From Bacteroidales bacterium GP2 (GTDB lineage Bacteria > Bacteroidota > Bacteroidia > Bacteroidales > Muribaculaceae), in NCBI GenBank assembly GCA_001701115.1, contig DAAJ01000002.1, forward strand, positions 1,084-7,687: a stretch of DNA of 6,604 bases, read 5' to 3'. The notes beneath the pieces are model-generated. The model made no database searches, was not told where the DNA came from, and saw nothing but the letters and a program-made list of their open reading frames with translations. Of the stretch, positions 6,314-6,604 are shown in pieces; positions within the stretch are counted from its first letter, which is position 1; each line of letters begins with the position of its first letter. The position numbers and the translations under genes are program-made.

Positions 6314-6583
6314 ATGAATAAGACAGAGCTTATCAACGCTATTGCTGAAAAAGCTAACCTTTCAAAGGTTCAGGCTAAGGCTGCTTTGGACGCTACACTT
6401 AACACAGTGACCGAAGCCCTCCTTAAAGACGATAAGGTGGCAATTATCGGTTTCGGCACATTCAGCGTATCAGAGAAAACCGCACGCACAGGCATTAATC
6501 CTCGTACAAAGGAGAAGATTGAAATCCCCGCACGCAAGGTTGTAAAATTCAAACCCGGCGCAGAACTCGATCTTGTAAAATAA
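6314..6583 (+). CDS. hup: HU family DNA-binding protein
   Basis: This 89-residue protein is full length for the HU family (about 90) and has no extra domains. HU is a small dimeric nucleoid protein that bends and compacts DNA with little sequence preference. The N-terminal helical part (MNKTELINAIAEKANLS) is canonical. GFGTF is at 46-50. The DNA-binding arm RTGINPRT is at 58-65, with the intercalating proline P63, and the arm returns through IPARKVVKFKPG (71-82). IHF-type specificity is unlikely given the plain HU arm, but cannot be excluded by eye. The gene faces away from the rhomboid operon. The leader CAACCCATTATC before the ATG has no Shine-Dalgarno, so start choice rests on family length and alignment. 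The 21 bases after the stop show no complete terminator before the window ends. Confidence 0.97.
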   Translation: MNKTELINAIAEKANLSKVQAKAALDATLNTVTEALLKDDKVAIIGFGTFSVSEKTARTGINPRTKEKIEIPARKVVKFKPGAELDLVK

Positions 6584-6604
6584 ATTTCTTTTCAAGATTA
6601 ATAA

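Noticed and set aside
1..6604. tRNA, rRNA, CRISPR, insertion sequence or attachment site
   Set aside because: No cloverleaf-like sequence, regularly spaced repeats, transposase motifs or long terminal repeats were seen on either strand.

Overview
The window reads as chromosomal DNA from a Bacteroidota bacterium, most likely of the order Bacteroidales; a Muribaculaceae-like gut commensal is a guess I cannot test here. The evidence is the TAnnTTTG-type -7 promoter elements, an outer-membrane barrel protein of the Bacteroidota OMP_b-brl_3 type, a Bacteroidota-style TPR / single-membrane-helix / helix-turn-helix regulator, and rhomboid proteases with the C-terminal tail common in this phylum. I see no tRNA, rRNA, CRISPR array, insertion sequence or phage gene.

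Layout, right to left on the minus strand: two different rhomboid intramembrane serine proteases (6127-5387 and 5400-4591), a membrane-anchored endonuclease/exonuclease/phosphatase-fold (EEP) enzyme (4594-3509) and a membrane-bound TPR/HTH putative regulator (3512-2022). Consecutive genes overlap by 14, 4 and 4 nt, the last two as ATGA stop-start junctions, so the four are almost certainly one translationally coupled operon. After a 126-nt gap with its own candidate promoter comes a TonB-dependent-receptor-like outer-membrane protein (1895 to beyond base 1; its C-terminus lies outside the window). At the right end, facing the other way, is a complete HU DNA-binding protein gene (6314-6583). 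A 186-nt AT-rich region between HU and the rhomboid operon carries candidate promoters for both directions and a set of phased A/T tracts.

Working together (inference): rhomboids cut membrane helices, and the fourth gene encodes a protein predicted to have its TPR half in the periplasm, one membrane helix and a cytoplasmic HTH. This is the right orientation for regulated intramembrane proteolysis. The outer-membrane protein just downstream is the natural candidate target or partner of that regulator. The two rhomboids plus EEP look like the conserved core, and the regulator/outer-membrane pair like a more lineage-specific attachment. The substrate of the EEP enzyme and the ligand of the outer-membrane protein cannot be told from the sequence.
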